Source: Ceratobasidium sp. AG-K (taxonomy: Eukaryota; Basidiomycota; Agaricomycetes; Cantharellales; Ceratobasidiaceae). Taken from it: 64,000 nt of DNA. Within the stretch, counting starts at the first letter, position 1. Each line of letters opens with the position of its first letter. Under the pieces are notes generated by a model. It searched no databases. It was not told the origin of the DNA and saw nothing but the letters and a program-made list of their open reading frames with translations. The translations under genes were made by a program, and so were the position numbers. Below, one piece after another: positions 48,814 to 60,372 of this stretch. The DNA is taken from NCBI GenBank assembly GCA_037039685.1, contig JAWNGF010000007.1, positions 2,604,001 through 2,668,000 on the forward strand, in the 5' to 3' direction.

Positions 48814-49255
48814 GACGCGTGGAGAAGGTCGACTGCGCTGGCAAGGCACGTCGGACCAAACAGCCTGACGCGAGACAAACACAAAGGGTTTTCAGCACGT
48901 GACTGATCGATCAGCCTATCCGGAAGATGTAATCCGAGAAAATAATGCCTTGGGAGGTATTCGACAGTTATCGTCATAGCTAGGCCTCGGTAATTCTTAG
49001 GCCTCTGTGCATCAGCGCCACAACTATGAAGACTCTGGAGGATCGATGCGTGTATCAGTCTGCGCATGTATCTAGTAGTAGGCTGTAGGCGAGTGCACAC
49101 AGGTCCTGGGTGAAACTGCGACTTTGTATTTTTACGGGATGGATTTCATAAGTGTATTCGAATACGCCAATCGCGGAATCATCATTGGCGGTTCAGTAAT
49201 CCAAGGTCCCGAGCCAAATCTTCAACTACAATTTGTTGTGTATGAAATAAGCCAA
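48814..49255. other. Upstream region of the type II gene, copy 1
   Basis: Contains a GCACGTGACT site at about 48896, 80 bp upstream of the start codon, like those in the divergent promoters of copy 2. No gene. Confidence 0.4.
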
Positions 49256-51280
49256 TCACCGGCGTGCGCGAAACTGATTGTATCGCTTAGAGCTTCGATT
49301 ATCCAAGTCGAGCTCTGTGCTTCCAACAGCTTCAGCAGAGTAACGCCTGGCAGGCGAACCAACTCCAGAACCGGGAGGAACAGTTGAGGCCCGAACACCT
49401 CGCACAGGGCGCAAAGCTGATATGTCTGCCATCAGGACATCAACCGAGTCTGAGGCACGCATTTTGTGACCATTGCCAGGAGAGGCCGGGGTCGGCGTAG
49501 AAAGCAGCTGCGACAGAGGACAATGGTACCGTTGGCTCTGCTGTATGAACCAGTTGTGTAGGTCATAACCCAGTGACCGTCAGACGTACGGGACTGTATC
49601 ACAAAGGACCTACCGAGAGAGAGCCCAAGGAATTGCTCAGTGGGCTGTGAACCCGAGATCGATTGCACAACCGCTGGTTCAATGTCTGGGCGTTATGAGA
49701 CGTAAATCATTTGTGCAGTTTGGAATTGAGTGGTGGTATACCTGCACTGTGACCCGAACTTGTCTGCGCCTGCATCGGCTGTGCCAGCGTGCTCGGTGCT
49801 GAGGAAAGCTCGATCTTGTTGCTGGGAAGCGGAGCTGGATCTTCGGTAATCTGGCAGTACACCCATAAGCTTCTCAAATAGAAAGCTCGAAAGCATGAAT
49901 TGTACCTTGCGAGTGGATGCCGTATGTGGCGTTGGCGCCCCTTCAACCACATCTCTCTCTCCTTTCTCGCCCAAAGCTTTGTTTTGAGCATGACCGGCAG
50001 ACGGGGATGGTAGGCGAGAAGGCATGGCGCTGGCTTCCTGCGTAGCTGGCCTAGGCTTCTCGCCTCGCGCCTCCTTCTGTATTCTCAACTTAGACGCCTG
50101 TCGCTTCGAACTGGACCCGTTCTTGGAGTTTGAATCGGCTAATCGCCCATCCGTCCGACTGCTGGCACGGTCAGCCTCCTCAGCAGAGAGCTTGGCAAGG
50201 TGTTTGCCCTTCCCTTTCGAAGGGTTGCGTAGTCCAGAGCTCGAAGCGCTTGGTTTTGTGGTTGGCGGAGGGCTGGTTTCCTTGGATTTCGATGTACCAG
50301 GTTCCTCTGGCTCCGAAGAGGAGGATATTACGGTTGCACCAAGAGATGGGGAAGAAGGGGGCACCTCGTAATGAGCCTTCTTGGGCTGCTGAATACTTGG
50401 TCCATCGGATACGCTGACGTCTGATGGCCGCCTACGTTTCTGCCTGGGACTGTGACTGGTGCGATCACTGCTCTTGCCTGTGTCCATCGGAATGGTTTCC
50501 TTGCTTTTGCTCGGTCCGTTCTTTCGAGCCTCAATCATTCCTCGAGTAGGTTTCGCCTCCTTTGCTCGTATCCCTGTCTTAGGCTTCTGACCATTTGATA
50601 GCTTCTGAACACGTTTCCATTGCTTGTCACCGGCCTTAGGCCACCAGGCCGGTCGCTGCTTCAGGTCGGTGCGCTGGAAGTACGCAGAGCCTTCTTCCAA
50701 CTCGCGTGCGTTTGTCCACGAATCCACGACTAGTTTCCATTCAAGTGGGTCATACTCGTCGGCGGGCTCCAGCAAAGCGTAGGCTATTTTATGTTTGGTT
50801 TCTAGCCATAGAATTGGTTCGCTCCTGTTGGTGACCGGTTATTTGGAAGCCCGCCGACGGAAGATTGGGTGGTGCTTACTTGGCGCGCCAATGTACGCTA
50901 TATTCCTTGGACATACCCTCAATGTTTTCGAGCTTCACCACTTCCAAGTGTCTTCCGGGAGTTTCCTCCTCTTCCCAGTAACCGGACCAGATAAGATATT
51001 TGTAATCACCGGTCAAAGCGGCCATATATCCGTAGGCCTCCACCCCGGTCCACCACTGTTCAGATTTGGTAGCCTCGTACGTTGGGAACACAAACTTTCC
51101 GTTTTTTATAAACAAGAAGCCGTTCAACGCTCGTAGCTGCACTTTGGTTTTGGATTTTAGTACTTGCGTTAAGTTTGATACATGCCACGTACAGGTTCCA
51201 GCTTTTGGCCGACTTTTTGGTTCCGTAAGCAAACGATATTTTTCTGTTCGCGCTGGGTTGGGGGCGTAAATTGACGCCAT
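49256..51280 (-). CDS. Trp-rich protein with DLDNRSSK tail (type III gene, copy 1)
   Basis: Exon 1 51280-51193 (MASIYAPNPARTEK), exon 2 51141-50880, exon 3 50824-49907, then smaller exons to a stop at 49256; the last joins are approximate. The conserved N-terminal 150 residues read FLFIKNGKFVFPT, WWTGVEAYGYMAALTGDYKY, HLEVVKLENIEGM, ILWLETKHKIAYALLEP and RPAWWPKAG, each with a match in the gene at 61.6 kb. A long K/S/P/E-rich disordered middle with several basic NLS-like patches ends in LDLDNRSSKRY, also matched in the paralogue. Intron 1 splits the same place in both genes. Not recognised as a known domain; the small Trp/Tyr-rich fold could bind a peptide or nucleic acid, but that is a guess. 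Confidence 0.7.
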
Positions 51281-51694
51281 GGGTTCTGCCAGAGTGGTAT
51301 GCATTTGGAGCGTGGCGTTGGGAGCGATGAGCACTTGGGCGTCGAAGTGGAATCAACAGGGTGCTGTTGAAGTAATGAATACCCCAACCCTAGCCACGTG
51401 GCAAGTCATGCATTTCTTCGCACGTGACTGCGCGTACTCTGGGAGGCACGCGATGAGACGATGGAAGTGCGACAAGCGAAAAAGCGAGTATAATATATGC
51501 CAGCTCACCCTACCCTACTGGGAAGCATTGGTTGCATCTCTCGCAAAGGTAAACATGAGCTAATATAAGTCAATAATGACAAAACCGCCTTGAGACTACA
51601 ACACTGTCAATAATCCAATAACCAGTTGTGCAAGACCAGACGCTGGCATGGAAGCCTGATTGTCGTTAGTTCCAGCAGAACCAGAGCCTAATGC
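51281..51694. other. Gap between type III gene and TET/JBP gene
   Basis: Holds GCCACGTGGC (about 51395) and GCACGTGACT (about 51422) within 150 bp of the type III start codon. Confidence 0.45.
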
Positions 51695-53565
51695 TTAAAC
51701 TTTGCGTCTTTTTCTCCCTTTGAAACCCTCCGTTTTTGGTTCGGGGAAGTTTGGTGCGCAGGCTTGCCCAGCCAAGCAACTTCCTCGCCGCGCATAGTCA
51801 TGCTCATCGAGCAGCTTCGCAAGTTGCGGGTTTTCCTTTGCTCTTCGATTTCCTAACTTTGTTCCCAGGTTCGAAAGCTCATCCTGCTGGTCCGCTTTGA
51901 TAGCTACGGTCCTCCGTTTTTCGGAAGCAGATAAATGCTCCAAACATTCTTCGCTAGTAGGACGTATCAAGCTTGAGTCAAGCCTCAGCGCGGCCCATGT
52001 CGATTGTCGGCAAAAGGAGATCAAAGTGATTCGTGATCCTCCCGACCACTCGTGCACTTTGTGGCGAAAGTCATAACCATCAAACGCGCAGAGACACCCT
52101 GGGGTCCATTCCAGTCTCAGATTAAGGTCCGGAAACTCCAGGTCTCCACCTTGTGTGAATGTGCCGAGAACGCCAATGATATCGAGACCACCTCTGATCC
52201 CGCGCGTATCTCGATGAATGGCCGTCGTTCGGTTCACCCCCACACCAAAGCACGGGAACGCGCTGGTCCAGCCATTGATAACCGCGGTCTGGGTCGCTCC
52301 CTTCACCGCTGACATGTGGGCTCTCAATTGGCGCATAGCGTTGCTGAGGTAAGGATGGATAATGTCGGTGAGGAAGGCAACCTTTTTATCGAAAAGACGC
52401 TTTGACTCTAGGAAATGGATCATCTCTCGCTGACAGTGGGGTGCTAGCGCATTGCGAAAGTGCAGTGACATCTCCATGGGCCTCAGCTGCAGAGGAAATG
52501 AGTCCGGTGCGACAGCTGATGGTGGATCGCTATCCACTCACGTATTGCATCCCTGTTTGACACCACCCAGGACTAAAGTAGTAAGCAAACGGAGCCAGAT
52601 TGGCAAGGTCCTCAAAATCTTTTCCCTTGTCGCGCTGTGGAACACTTCTGGGTTCCTTGGTAGGTCCTGGTTGGATATCCAGCCCAACCAAGCGAACCTC
52701 CCCTTCGGTTTCTACGTAAACCTCTGGTCGCAGTTGTCTACATATGAAGTTCGCTGTGTCTTCCAAAACACCAGAGGTCTCATCCAATGGTTCCTCTGCG
52801 TCGTCTTGCATATCCAACAGTCCTTTGGCTGCTGCAGCCGCACGAGCCGCTTGGCTTCGTGTCGAAACGCCCTGAGCGTTCAACGTGTGTGAGCGTGGAC
52901 AAACAACCTGATCCGCGGCCCGGCGGTCTCTGATCTGCGAGTCTGCAGGTGGCTGGTACACCTTGGCTAGGTCCTCGAGCCTTCCGAGCAGGTTTTTCTG
53001 TAGATTAAGGTCAACCTTTTGCATGGAGCGCAATAGCCCGGCATTCACACACCCTTAGGCCCGTTCCAAGGAAAGCAGGGAAGTACCATAGGATTACTAT
53101 GTCGTCCATATCAACGAGTACAGCAGATCGCCCTCCGACTTCGAGGCGTCTCGGCTCCTGAGCGAGGCCTTCGAAAGCACCACCACCGATGGGGATACCG
53201 TTCTTTTTTCTTTTTTCCACAAAGTCTGATACCCGGAACGGCAACTTTACTAGCACCACCAAGAGTATTGAATTAGTGGGAAGTCAGTGAATCGCAATTA
53301 AAAGTAGTCCCTTACTGGGATTTGCGAGCGCCTCTGCAGCATGGTGGAGTACCTGTCTGTACATATCATGCTCAGTTTTTCTAAGCGTCTCCCGCGCTCT
53401 CTTCTGCCTTTGCTTGTATGGCTTGCCGTCCGGGAGAGGAACATTACGTGTCGTTGGCTCTGAACCGTTGGAGTCGACGTTCAAGCCCACGAAAGTAGTT
53501 GGTGTGACTGTGGGGGGAGCTGAAGAAATGCGTCTCTTGTTGCGCGACTTCTTTGGTTTCCCCAT
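51695..53565 (-). CDS. TET/JBP-type 2-oxoglutarate/Fe(II) dioxygenase
   Basis: Exons (right to left): 53565-53316, 53249-53053, 52997-52542, 52486-51695 (1695 nt, 564 residues; the 55-nt GTGTGT...CAG second intron removes an apparent frameshift). Residues 1-80 are basic (MGKPKKSRNKRR). Residues 95-150 include GGRSAVLVDMDDIVILWYFP. Residues 370-460 carry the double-stranded beta-helix signature: AIHRD (His392, Asp394), GGDLEFPDLNLRL, GCLCAFDGYDFRHKVHEW (His443), then SRITLISF with the Arg that salt-bridges 2-oxoglutarate. This spacing fits the TET/JBP superfamily, which oxidises 5-methylcytosine or thymine in DNA and has large expansions in basidiomycetes. The tail (KGRKRRKV) resembles a nuclear signal. 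It lies between the two cassette copies. A more distant DSBH oxygenase is the main alternative. Confidence 0.75.
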
Positions 53566-53963
53566 GTTAGGACAACGAGGAATGGGGAGAAGGCGCAAAG
53601 TCGGGAGAGTTGCTATGACAAGCAAGTCCTGAAATATGTCAACATAGGGTTCACTGTTTGCTAATTGAGGGACCAGTTGACACCAAAAGCTTGACATATG
53701 TCAAAACCCCTGGACGTTGGGATGTCCCCGAGCGACAAATGCTGTCGAGACACACAACATTCTTTGAAGTTTTGGCGGGTCTGTTCCATACTTTGCTCTG
53801 CTGACAATCTAAACAGTGCCTTCGGCCATAGAGCATGGTTCTGTATGCATTCGTCCAGTTGCACCTGTCTAGGTTCAAAACTAATCAACATAATTTCGGG
53901 AATAAAATCATTTGCTATTGTACAAACTTGTATAAACTTGACAAAAAACTTGGGAGCACAAAC

Positions 53964-56900
53964 TCATTCCTCATCTGGATCGTAAAAATATGGCACAACG
54001 GCACCATAAACCCCATCAACCTTTATCAAAGTGCCCGCCAATGACTCGTATGGAAGAGGCCAGGCTTGTCGGCACGCCTGGCATTTCGCCTGTACGCTGA
54101 CATCGCGCAGTCTGGACCCAGGTTTAATCTTCCCGTGCTCTACTTTCCAAATCTTCCTGCCACGACGCTGGTCGCTGATGGGCTTGCCCTGCTCGTCAAG
54201 TTGAGGGCTGCACGGGCAAACGCTCAGGAGACTAGGTAACGGCCTCCCCAATGGTCGACTCTGGAACGGCGCATACAGCCATATCTCCGGGCGACGACCA
54301 GGAGCCAGGCACAGGAGATCAGAGTGGCTGCAACCAATGGTGTCTCGGAGCCAGTAGTTGAGGAGCGTCGCGCACGCCTGATCGGTTTGGTCGACTAGCG
54401 CTTTGCTCCATTTTGCCATCACGTTGACCATAAAGGCCGGGGAGAACTTTTTGTTCATGCATCCGACCAAGGTATCGAATGTATTACGGCTGCAGTAGGC
54501 AGTGCTCAGCTAGTATAGTCAAACGTATACGATGGATCAAAACTCACCTATCGATCCACTCGCGCAACTCGTTAACAAGACCTGGATGATGCAACGGGTG
54601 ACCGCAACAGAGCAGAAACCCCCTTTTCGTCTTCGCGCCCTCGAGCGTACCCTGAGCAATAGACAACGTAGCCTGGAAGAACTATAAGCCGGATTAGCTG
54701 CTGCTACCTCTTTAGCCGCGTAAAAGAGCTGTGCTTCTCACCTCCACAGGACGGTACGATTCTTTGTTCGTCAGCTGGTAGCCTTGTTCTCCGGTTAGTC
54801 CGTGAGTGATGTAGACGACCATCATCTCGTATGTGCCTTGCTCCCAGTCTCTGAATCAAACCGATCAATATCCGAGAAGTGGACCGGAACGGTACCGCAA
54901 ATGCGATAGTATACTCACAAGTCTGGAAAGAGGCTCGTCTTCTCCCGCAGGTGTTGCAATTTGACCGGCTCAACCATGCACTAAGTGTGTGTACATTGAA
55001 TCCAATAGTTTCGAAGACTGCATCAAACTGGAACCCACCTGCCATCCCATTTGTTTCCATATGCTCGCGACGAGCGCACAGAGATGCTTCGTTTGGGGCC
55101 AGAACTGCTCAACGTAATACACCAGCAAGGCAAGGCGAGGCCAGGGCTTAGTCGACGATTCAGGCGTCTCCCGCGCCACCGGTCGCACAAAGTGCTTAAT
55201 TACCAGTGAGCATGGACACTTGAAAATAAAGTGCTTGAGGACTCACTGGATATAGACCCCGTTTTTCAGCATGCCAACACTCGGGGCAGACAAAGTCCCG
55301 TTTCGCATCTTCAAGAGATGGCCGAAGAAGCTCGTGCGAAAACATATTAAAGACGATGCAAGCCTCATCAAACGTAAACGTGTCTTCTTCTTCCTCCTCC
55401 GTTACGGATCCCTCGAAGGAATTAGCTTCGCCTTCCCCGTGCTGCTCAGCGTTCCGTGTGCCTAGTACTGGCTTCGGCCGCGTGGTGTCTAAGCGATCGG
55501 TCGAAGGTTCCTCGTCGCTGTCTCCCGAATCTTCGTCCTCTGTGCGCCGATAACAGTAGCTTGCCGAACATTTGCCACATTGGACTAGATATTCGGTGAT
55601 GCCGCAGCAGCAGTGACTGCAAACTTGACCAAGGTACGGCGCTTCAAGGGGAACTGTATGTCGCGGCAATTGATTGTTGATCGTCTGACCAGGAGCTAAG
55701 CCGCACGACAGGACAACTACCATTGCTCACAGAACTTACCTCGAACCAAAAGTCCCCGTCATCCAAGTCATCCTCAACTTCGCCTCCGACAAAAAGCTAC
55801 AGACGTTCTTTGTTCAGCGAAAGAGTGTGCAAATTGTCAGTCTGGGATTAAATGACTTACCCGATCCATTTCCCGCATCACCAGTCCAAGGGCTTCTGAA
55901 ACGTCCGACTGGATCTGCACATCGATGTACTGATGCACATTTTGATGTTGTACGGCCTCAGGGCCAATGTAAGCGACCGCACCGTAATGTTCGTGGACGA
56001 CTTCGGCCAGGTCACTGATCAGCCCCGTCAATTCCTTCGACTTCGGGGGGGCGCCTAGTATCAAGAGGAGGTGCGATGTTCCCGCGACTTTTTGCAGCGC
56101 CTCCCCACCCTCTCCTGTTACCATAGAAGCCGCGAGCGAATGTTGAACCATCGGCCGAAGGAGTCGCATAGCATCGCTGCCAGTTCGACGAGCCTTTGAG
56201 GTTTTCGTATCTGCGGGTAGAGGCGCGCCCAGAAAGGGGGTGCGAAAGGGTGTGCATGATGGTTTCCGAGAGGATAAGGGACAGAAAATGGATGAGCGAG
56301 CCATAAATAACTGGAGAAGAGCTAACTCACAAATTTGCGTGCACCGGCGGCAGGCAACAAGGCCCTTCGAGAGCATTTCCGTGTCCAGCGCCCTGGTCTC
56401 CTCTTCCGATGTGGTCTGGCACTTCCTAGTGCAACAGCCAAGCGTTCCGTTATCTCCATATAGCATTGTAACTTTGTCCGAGAGACCTTCGGCCGACCGC
56501 GCTTCAATTCCGTCGAAGCTCGAAGTCATACAGGTCGTGAGCCGATCCTCCTGGAATATCCTGACCAAATAATCCAGGAAAACATTCCGTTCGAAGTGGC
56601 GGATGGCGATTCGACGTTGCGTCATCGCAGAGTTATACGCGGCTAGTTTGTTGGGGGACAGCTCCTCCGGTCGGACGTCTCGCGAGGTGCACTCCTTAAG
56701 GAGACTTTGTAGACTCTGCCGCCGCACTTCCCTGTCGTATCTTACATCGACCGACATGTCCAACGACTATTCAACGCGGTTATACAGTCAGCTTGTTAAC
56801 GGGCCTGAAAGCACTAAGCTGTTCGGAGCGGAGAGTTAACATACCTGATAACCAGTTCCGCTCAGTACTGAAGCGCCGCTCAGGATCATGATCCTCTTGG

Positions 56901-57027
56901 TACGAGCGATTGCCGTGATGAGGTCCGCAAAACGGGATGGGTATTTGTCCGCGCTGATGGGCGATAGATGCTCATTGGAGCGGGAAGCAGATGTGACGAT
57001 TACTTTAGCCGGTTTTGACTGCTCCAT
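53964..57027 (-). CDS. Degenerate Sir2, PHD-like finger and caspase-like domain (type I gene, copy 2)
   Basis: Ten exons (right to left): 57027-56845, 56766-56331, 56210-55861, 55796-55740, 55684-55247, 55194-55039, 54980-54919, 54850-54742, 54672-54548, 54489-53964 (2442 nt, 813 residues, phases consistent). Residues 40-320 follow a sirtuin layout, but GAGIS reads GASVL, TQNxD reads TSSFD (142-146), the catalytic His-Gly reads Tyr-Gly (164) and GTSL reads GAPP. NAD chemistry is therefore unlikely. Residues 364-485 form a PHD-like Cys cluster (CSHCCC...CGKC...YC...CPEC) split by an acidic insert. Residues 495-640 are caspase-like: strand PRLALLVYYV, strand MMVVYITHG (His about 578), strand GFLLCCGH (Cys about 619), giving a His/Cys pair in the right order. 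The C-terminal domain has SRPLGRPLP, CPC and CQACRQAW. The divergent neighbour at 57401 shares its promoter region. Confidence 0.78.
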
Positions 57028-57400
57028 AGCTGTGTGCTAAATAAAAAGTCGACGCGAGGTGGACAAGAACAGGTTGTTGCGCGGTCACGTGACCCGTGCC
57101 CTCCGATGTTCCTGGATCCTTCCTGCTCCGGATCCTGCAACGCCTCGATGTAGACACGTGTTTGGTACGAGACCTCTATTGACCGGGCCCTGAGAGTGCG
57201 CGGCTGTCGAATTGACTGCACAAGGGTACTCCACACGCTCCGGACCTGGCTTGGACCATTGAATAAGGCAATGGAGGATGAAAGGCCACAAGGATCACGT
57301 GGCATCGCGTGACGCTTCTGTGCCCTTGGACTGACTCACGTCGTGTAAGTTGGTTGTCGAGCTATTCTCCCCCACGCTCCTCTCGTGATTCATAGTCGTG
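57028..57400. promoter_or_regulatory. 373-bp bidirectional promoter with CACGTG palindromes
   Basis: Separates the start codons of the type I (-) and type II (+) genes of copy 2. It contains the perfect 12-bp palindrome GGTCACGTGACC at 57083-57094 and ATCACGTGGC at about 57295. CACGTG is the core bound by bHLH and Cbf1-type factors. Confidence 0.6.
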
Positions 57401-59089
57401 ATGTCCGAACGTCCCGTGCAAGGTATGTACACATGCTTTTCATCACACTTGTATACTAAGGTCTTTCTGCTTAGACCCTACCGCGAACAGCTCAAATCAA
57501 AAGGATCAGGTATGTTTCCTTCTAGGCAATACGGACGCGCCACTGAGATCCCACGCTAGTATTGTTACATATGTGAGGACGGTGGGAACATTATAGAATG
57601 TTCGATGTGCTCCAATGTATGTTGTTACGACATCATTGGGGCAAAGGAATCGAATCCTCCCGGAGAGGTCGAGGCGTGCGTTACTATCCCGTCTAGTATG
57701 GTCACCAGCGTGGATGCTGTATTTCCCTGCCCAAGTTGCGTCGCTACGCATCGCCCACGTACAATCGGGGTAAGATATGATTTACCTGTTCTAACCGCGG
57801 TTCGCTAACACGAGCCTTAAGTATTTTATTAATCGTGGAGCGCGAACTACCATGCGAGTAGCGTCGCAGTCATCTGTCGCCCTGGTTATCTATCATCTGA
57901 AGTCGCATGTCGCCATGGCCAGAACGCTCGCTGACCAGCTGATGTCCGCGCTGCAAGTTTTTTACATCAATGTGGCCTGGCAGACTCGACTCTTGCATCA
58001 TGGTATTCAATCGCATGAAGCAGATGCTTTATTTGCCCAGTGAGTCTCGTATATTCTCTTCAATTCCGTAGTACTAAGCATGGGGGGTCCTCAGGCTTCC
58101 TCAGGGAATGCCTTACCACTTGGTGGTAATTTTTCTGACGGAAGGCGACCCACAAGGGGGTTGGTGGCACACATCGATACATGGGAATCAAAAGGACGGC
58201 CGAGTAGACGAAGACCAGTTCCTCGAATCTTGTTTACACAGCTTGGACCGAATCGCTCGCCAAGCGTTAACCGCGCGTGTTTTCGGCTTGGCATGCGGGT
58301 TTAATTTACGCGTCAAAGGATCCCTGGCGCGCATCGAGCGTTACCTTCAGCGGTATGTGAGTGAGCAGCTTCGGATGAACTTCATTGACGCTGGCCCCGC
58401 TCATTAGAACATCATTTATTTCCCTGATCATGCCAAACACGTGCTCGCTGTTAGTTTGCGACTACGCATCAATTATGCCGGAGCTTTTCGTCAACCTTTA
58501 CTACTTTGGTGCCGGATTGCAACCTTCGCTCATGCATGTGTGGGGGAAAGCTTCAGACGTGCGTACTCACACCGGACTGCTGATTATGGAGCGGTCGGCC
58601 CCGGGGTTCGATTTCGACGTCAAGACTATCGTGAGCTCGCCAGTGGATAGCCGCCCTCTCGGCGTTCAGCTTCCACTCACGTTTAGCGTTTGTGGGTGTC
58701 CCGAAGGCAGTGGGAACTGGGTTTACAGAAGGGAGATCCCGAATCGGCTCGAGGTGGTATTTGTGTATCATTCCTCTTGTTGCCAGGTTGAGCTACAAGT
58801 AGGAATTTACCCCGCCCAACGTCGCACGATCAAGGTGCACGATCTCACATTCACCGAGGAAAGGATGGACAGAACCACGCAAATGTTTCTGTTTACAGAA
58901 TCCCGGAACGTTTGTATGAAGATTTTTGTAAGTTAGGCTGCCTTAGCTCGTTTATTCACCTGACAATCTATCGTATCTCAGCCCCCCCGGCTCAAAAACG
59001 AAGCAAGACAGCTAGATTTAACCAACCATTGGACCGCCTCCGGGAGACGGGCAGCGAGAGGACAAGTTGGACAGCGCGTGGGGAGTTGA
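57401..59089 (+). CDS. PHD-like finger plus caspase-like protein (type II gene, copy 2)
   Basis: Exons: 57401-57422, 57475-57509, 57560-57769, 57822-58039, 58095-58352, 58408-58927, 58982-59089 (1371 nt, 456 residues, phases consistent). Exon 1 codes only MSERPVQ plus one base. Cys21, Cys24, Cys33, Cys36 and Cys40/41, with FPCPSC later, make a PHD-like finger starting CYICEDGGNIIEC. The caspase-like core holds ALVIYHL, ARTLADQLMSALQVFY, HLVVIFLTEG (Glu178 in place of His) and FGLACGFN (Cys229). The C-terminal domain has SRPLGVQLP and VCGCPEGSGNW, which aligns with SRPLGRPLP...VCPC in the adjacent type I protein, so types I and II share both the middle and C-terminal domains. The last exon, LDLTNHWTASGRRA, matches copy 1. 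Likely a catalytically dead partner of the divergent type I protein; this is inference. Confidence 0.82.
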
Positions 59090-60372
59090 CTAATTGATAG
59101 GATATGCGTCTGTTTGGAAGGATAGTTGTGTTCTATGAGAATTGGAGTAAAGATAGCGAGCTCCCCAATACAATGTGCTTTCCAATGCTTTGCTTCATCT
59201 CCACCGTTCCTGTGGTATCTCAGTTTGGCGTTCCAGTTCAACGAGCATAGGTCGTACCCCTTGCCTCATTCATTCAATTTATATCCCTCAACCCTGCAGC
59301 ATCCACTCCGTGAGCCAAGGAGCCACGTCGCGCGTGAACGAGAGGACATGTACGCCAGGGCAGGCCGAGCGCGGCCACACGCGTGTTGTATCACACTCTG
59401 CTTTGTGTTCTATGTGCTTCGAGACAAACATGACAACCTACTGAGCCCACGGCCCTACGAACAAGGGTGAAAGGTGTGACGCCACCTATATGCTCGCAAT
59501 ATACAATCCTATCCTGGCCTGTTCATATGAGGGAGGATGCAAAACAGAGCCATGCGGCGAAACCTTAATTCAATGAAAGCAAGCGGGGCTCAATCGCGTC
59601 ATGCACAGCTTGTTCCCAACAACGCACAACAGCTTCGCTAAAGGTAACCCCTTGCGACGACGGGCGAGACTCGCAAATCGATGCAGCCCTTCATTCTCAC
59701 CAGCCTGCTCTCAGCGACCCTTCCGAACGTTGTGCACTATCTCGAGGGAGCCGAGCTCCCGAACGATCTCCCGAAATCGCGAAGGTCGCTCAGTTGAACC
59801 GATACAGGGTCGAGCAATGTGAGATTTTGAGGTCTTTGACGAATGGACTGCAATTGTTTTTTTGGAGCCTGCTTTGCGGGATGCGGTTACTAAGATTATA
59901 TCGGTTCCACCCATTCCGGCGGATTGCGATACATTTCCAAAGGACTGTTTCATTAGCCAGGCGTTACCACAGGAGCCAGCGCGGTCAAAAAGGCTATACC
60001 ACAAATCTGCGCGCACAATCGCTCAATCGTAAGCCAGTTGATTAAAGTACTTCGACATAATTACGCCCAGTAAGATGCGCTTTCGCATTGAATCCTAACT
60101 AAGGAAGAAGCCCGCCATTAAGTCAACGACATGTGGGATACGTGTATAAGGAGTTGCACTGAGGTATAACATAGGGGGATCGTTCTATTATCTACAAAGT
60201 ACACTCTATCATGCTTAGTTGGCTCTATATGTATCGTCCCTCCTCTTCTATTTTCAAATCTTCCTCCATATAGAAGTTGTACACAAGGTGCGGCCTCGAT
60301 TGAACTTAATTTACTAGACTTTTTTTTTTACAAAAAACAACACGGCATCGATTATGTACATGCACGCCATCC
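59090..60372. other. Intergenic region
   Basis: No gene with support. A 101-codon open frame at 60016-59711 (-) has no recognisable features. A T-tract and poly-A-like words near 60300-60350 probably belong to the 3' end of the next gene. Confidence 0.4.

Noticed and set aside
53011..53060. Apparent frameshift in the TET/JBP gene
   Set aside because: A 55-nt GTGTGT...CTACAG intron in phase 0 restores a 564-codon frame, so no mutation is needed.
59711..60016. 101-codon open frame on the minus strand
   Set aside because: No domain, no paralogue and no clear splice or start context.
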